Shown piece by piece: positions 63,075 through 64,000 of a stretch of DNA of 64,000 nucleotides. The stretch is taken from assembly GCF_030654605.1 (NCBI RefSeq), contig NZ_JAURXB010000066.1, forward strand, positions 37,260-101,259, given 5' to 3'. Source of the stretch: Bradyrhizobium sp. GTDB lineage: Bacteria; Pseudomonadota; Alphaproteobacteria; Rhizobiales; Xanthobacteraceae. The first letter of the stretch is position 1. Every line of letters starts with the position of its first letter. The position numbers were made by a program, and so were the translations under genes. Under the pieces are notes generated by a model, which saw only the letters and a program-made list of their open reading frames with translations, was not told the DNA's origin and did no database searches.

Positions 63075-64000
63075 ATGAACAAAGGCGCGCTGGCCCTGCT
63101 GATCCATGGCGGGGCTCAAAACTGGTCGCCCGAACGGTGGAAGAGCCGGTTCGACGACGTCTGCGGCGATCGCCTTGTGTTGCTGCTGCCCGATCCCGCG
63201 CTCGATCCCGCCTGGGTGCATTACGCCGCGGTCTGGAAGCCCGCGCCGGGCGAACTCGCGGGGTTTCCGAACCTGCGCGTCATTTTCAATCTCGGCGCCG
63301 GCGTCGATGCGCTGATGGCCGATTCGAGCCTGCCTGACGTGCCGCTGGTTCGCGTCGCGGTCGGCGATCTCACCGCCCGCATGACGGAATACGTCGTGCT
63401 GCACGCGCTGATGCACCACCGCCAGGAGCTTTATTTGCGCGCCTGCCAGCGCGAGCAGCGCTGGGAGCCGACCTACCAGTGGGCGGCGGGCGCCGTGACG
63501 GTCGGCGTCATGGGGCTCGGCACGCTCGGATCCGACGCCGCCGACGTGCTGCGGCGAATAGGGTTCCGGGTGGCGGGCTGGAGCCGAAGCGCGCGAAGAA
63601 TCGAAGGCGTCGAATGCTTTCATGGCGAGGGACAACTCGATGCGTTCCTGCGGCGGACCGACATCCTGGTCTGCCTGCTGCCGCTGACGCCGGATACACG
63701 GCAGATTTTGAATCGAGGATTGTTCGCAAAGCTCAACCGCGACGGCCCGATGGGCGCGCCGGTCCTGATCAATGCCGGGCGCGGCGGGCTGCAGAACGAA
63801 GCCGATATTCTTTCGTGCCTCGACGACGGCACCCTCGGCGCCGCATCGCTGGACGTGTTCTGGAACGAGCCACTGCCGGCCGACAGCCCGTTCTGGACCC
63901 ATCCGAAGGTGGTGCTGACGCCGCACAACGCCGCCGACACCGATCCCGACGAAATTTCAAAATACGTCGCGCGCCAGATCGCACGGTTCGAAGCGGGCAG
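63075..64000 (+). CDS. GhrA-like D-2-hydroxyacid dehydrogenase, C-terminus missing at the window edge
   Basis: From ATG 63075 the frame runs 308 codons to the right edge without a stop. It contains a GhrA-type N-terminal segment, the Rossmann motif GVMGLGTLGSDAADVLRR, the substrate-loop strand ILVCLLPLTPDT, INAGRGG with the catalytic arginine, and the C-terminal PHNAAD with the histidine. Only a few residues should be lacking. GhrA-type enzymes reduce glyoxylate and hydroxypyruvate; the exact substrate is unproven. It diverges from the DGPF gene. Confidence 0.87.
   Translation, partial: MNKGALALLIHGGAQNWSPERWKSRFDDVCGDRLVLLLPDPALDPAWVHYAAVWKPAPGELAGFPNLRVIFNLGAGVDALMADSSLPDVPLVRVAVGDLTARMTEYVVLHALMHHRQELYLRACQREQRWEPTYQWAAGAVTVGVMGLGTLGSDAADVLRRIGFRVAGWSRSARRIEGVECFHGEGQLDAFLRRTDILVCLLPLTPDTRQILNRGLFAKLNRDGPMGAPVLINAGRGGLQNEADILSCLDDGTLGAASLDVFWNEPLPADSPFWTHPKVVLTPHNAADTDPDEISKYVARQIARFEAG

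Overview
The window is high-GC alphaproteobacterial chromosome, most likely Bradyrhizobium or a close relative (Nitrobacteraceae). The clues are the family mix (DUF465, DUF882, DUF1036, DUF1244, DUF2312, DUF2852), a transhydrogenase alpha subunit split into PntAA and PntAB, an aa3-type oxidase subunit IV, a glycine/arginine-rich S21 tail, and dense intergenic palindromic repeats. I saw no rRNA, tRNA or CRISPR array. This assignment comes from protein and repeat character only; no search was run.

Layout. 1-4200: a membrane PAS-GGDEF protein (cut by the left edge), an L-2-hydroxyglutarate-oxidase-like flavoprotein, two DUF465 proteins and a receiver-only response regulator. 4350-8400 is an accessory island: a winged-helix-like protein behind direct repeats, a hairpin-rich non-coding stretch, a HicA toxin facing a DUF1902 (HicB-like) gene with an unlisted 51-codon partner, an intact IS5-type element and an IS1595-type transposase. 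8500-14800: small unknowns, an epoxide hydrolase, a GGDEF protein, purEK, an aquaporin, S21 and a TPR lipoprotein. 14800-22900: a proline/alanine-rich membrane protein, a small cupin, overlapping NhaD-like and ChaA-like antiporter genes, an alpha/beta hydrolase, pntAA-pntAB-pntB and a 50-residue oxidase subunit.

22980-31500: an AbrB/Doc toxin-antitoxin pair with a perfect 26-bp palindrome, a TetR gene divergent from a fatty-acid hydroxylase with operator-like sites between them, a secreted intradiol dioxygenase, oligoendopeptidase F, an XRE regulator with a coupled unknown protein, TerC and a sigma-54 activator. 31800-39000 is envelope and metabolism: an L,D-transpeptidase, a DUF882 peptidase-like protein, DUF1036 overlapping pyruvate kinase. 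39034-40074 is a gene-free block of palindromic repeats.

40000-55000 holds the cell-envelope cluster, all on the minus strand. In transcription order it runs tolQ-tolR-tolA-tolB, a GGDEF/EAL protein, an N-acyl amino acid synthase-like protein, pal, cpoB, tilS and ftsH. The Tol-Pal set is complete, but two signalling-type genes sit between tolB and pal.

55200-64000 is accessory-rich: cysE, a ParE-type toxin-antitoxin pair, a TetR regulator that shares a 19-bp palindrome design with the DUF2852 gene beside it, a mosaic ORF stitched from cupin, glutathione-transferase and YCII fragments, an SDR dehydrogenase, and an ECF42-type sigma factor overlapping its DGPF/YCII partner with SRPBCC and VOC genes downstream. 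A GhrA-like 2-hydroxyacid dehydrogenase is cut by the right edge. The best leads for something new are the hairpin-rich stretch beside hicA, the mosaic ORF, the TetR/DUF2852 operator pair and the genes inserted in the tol-pal cluster.
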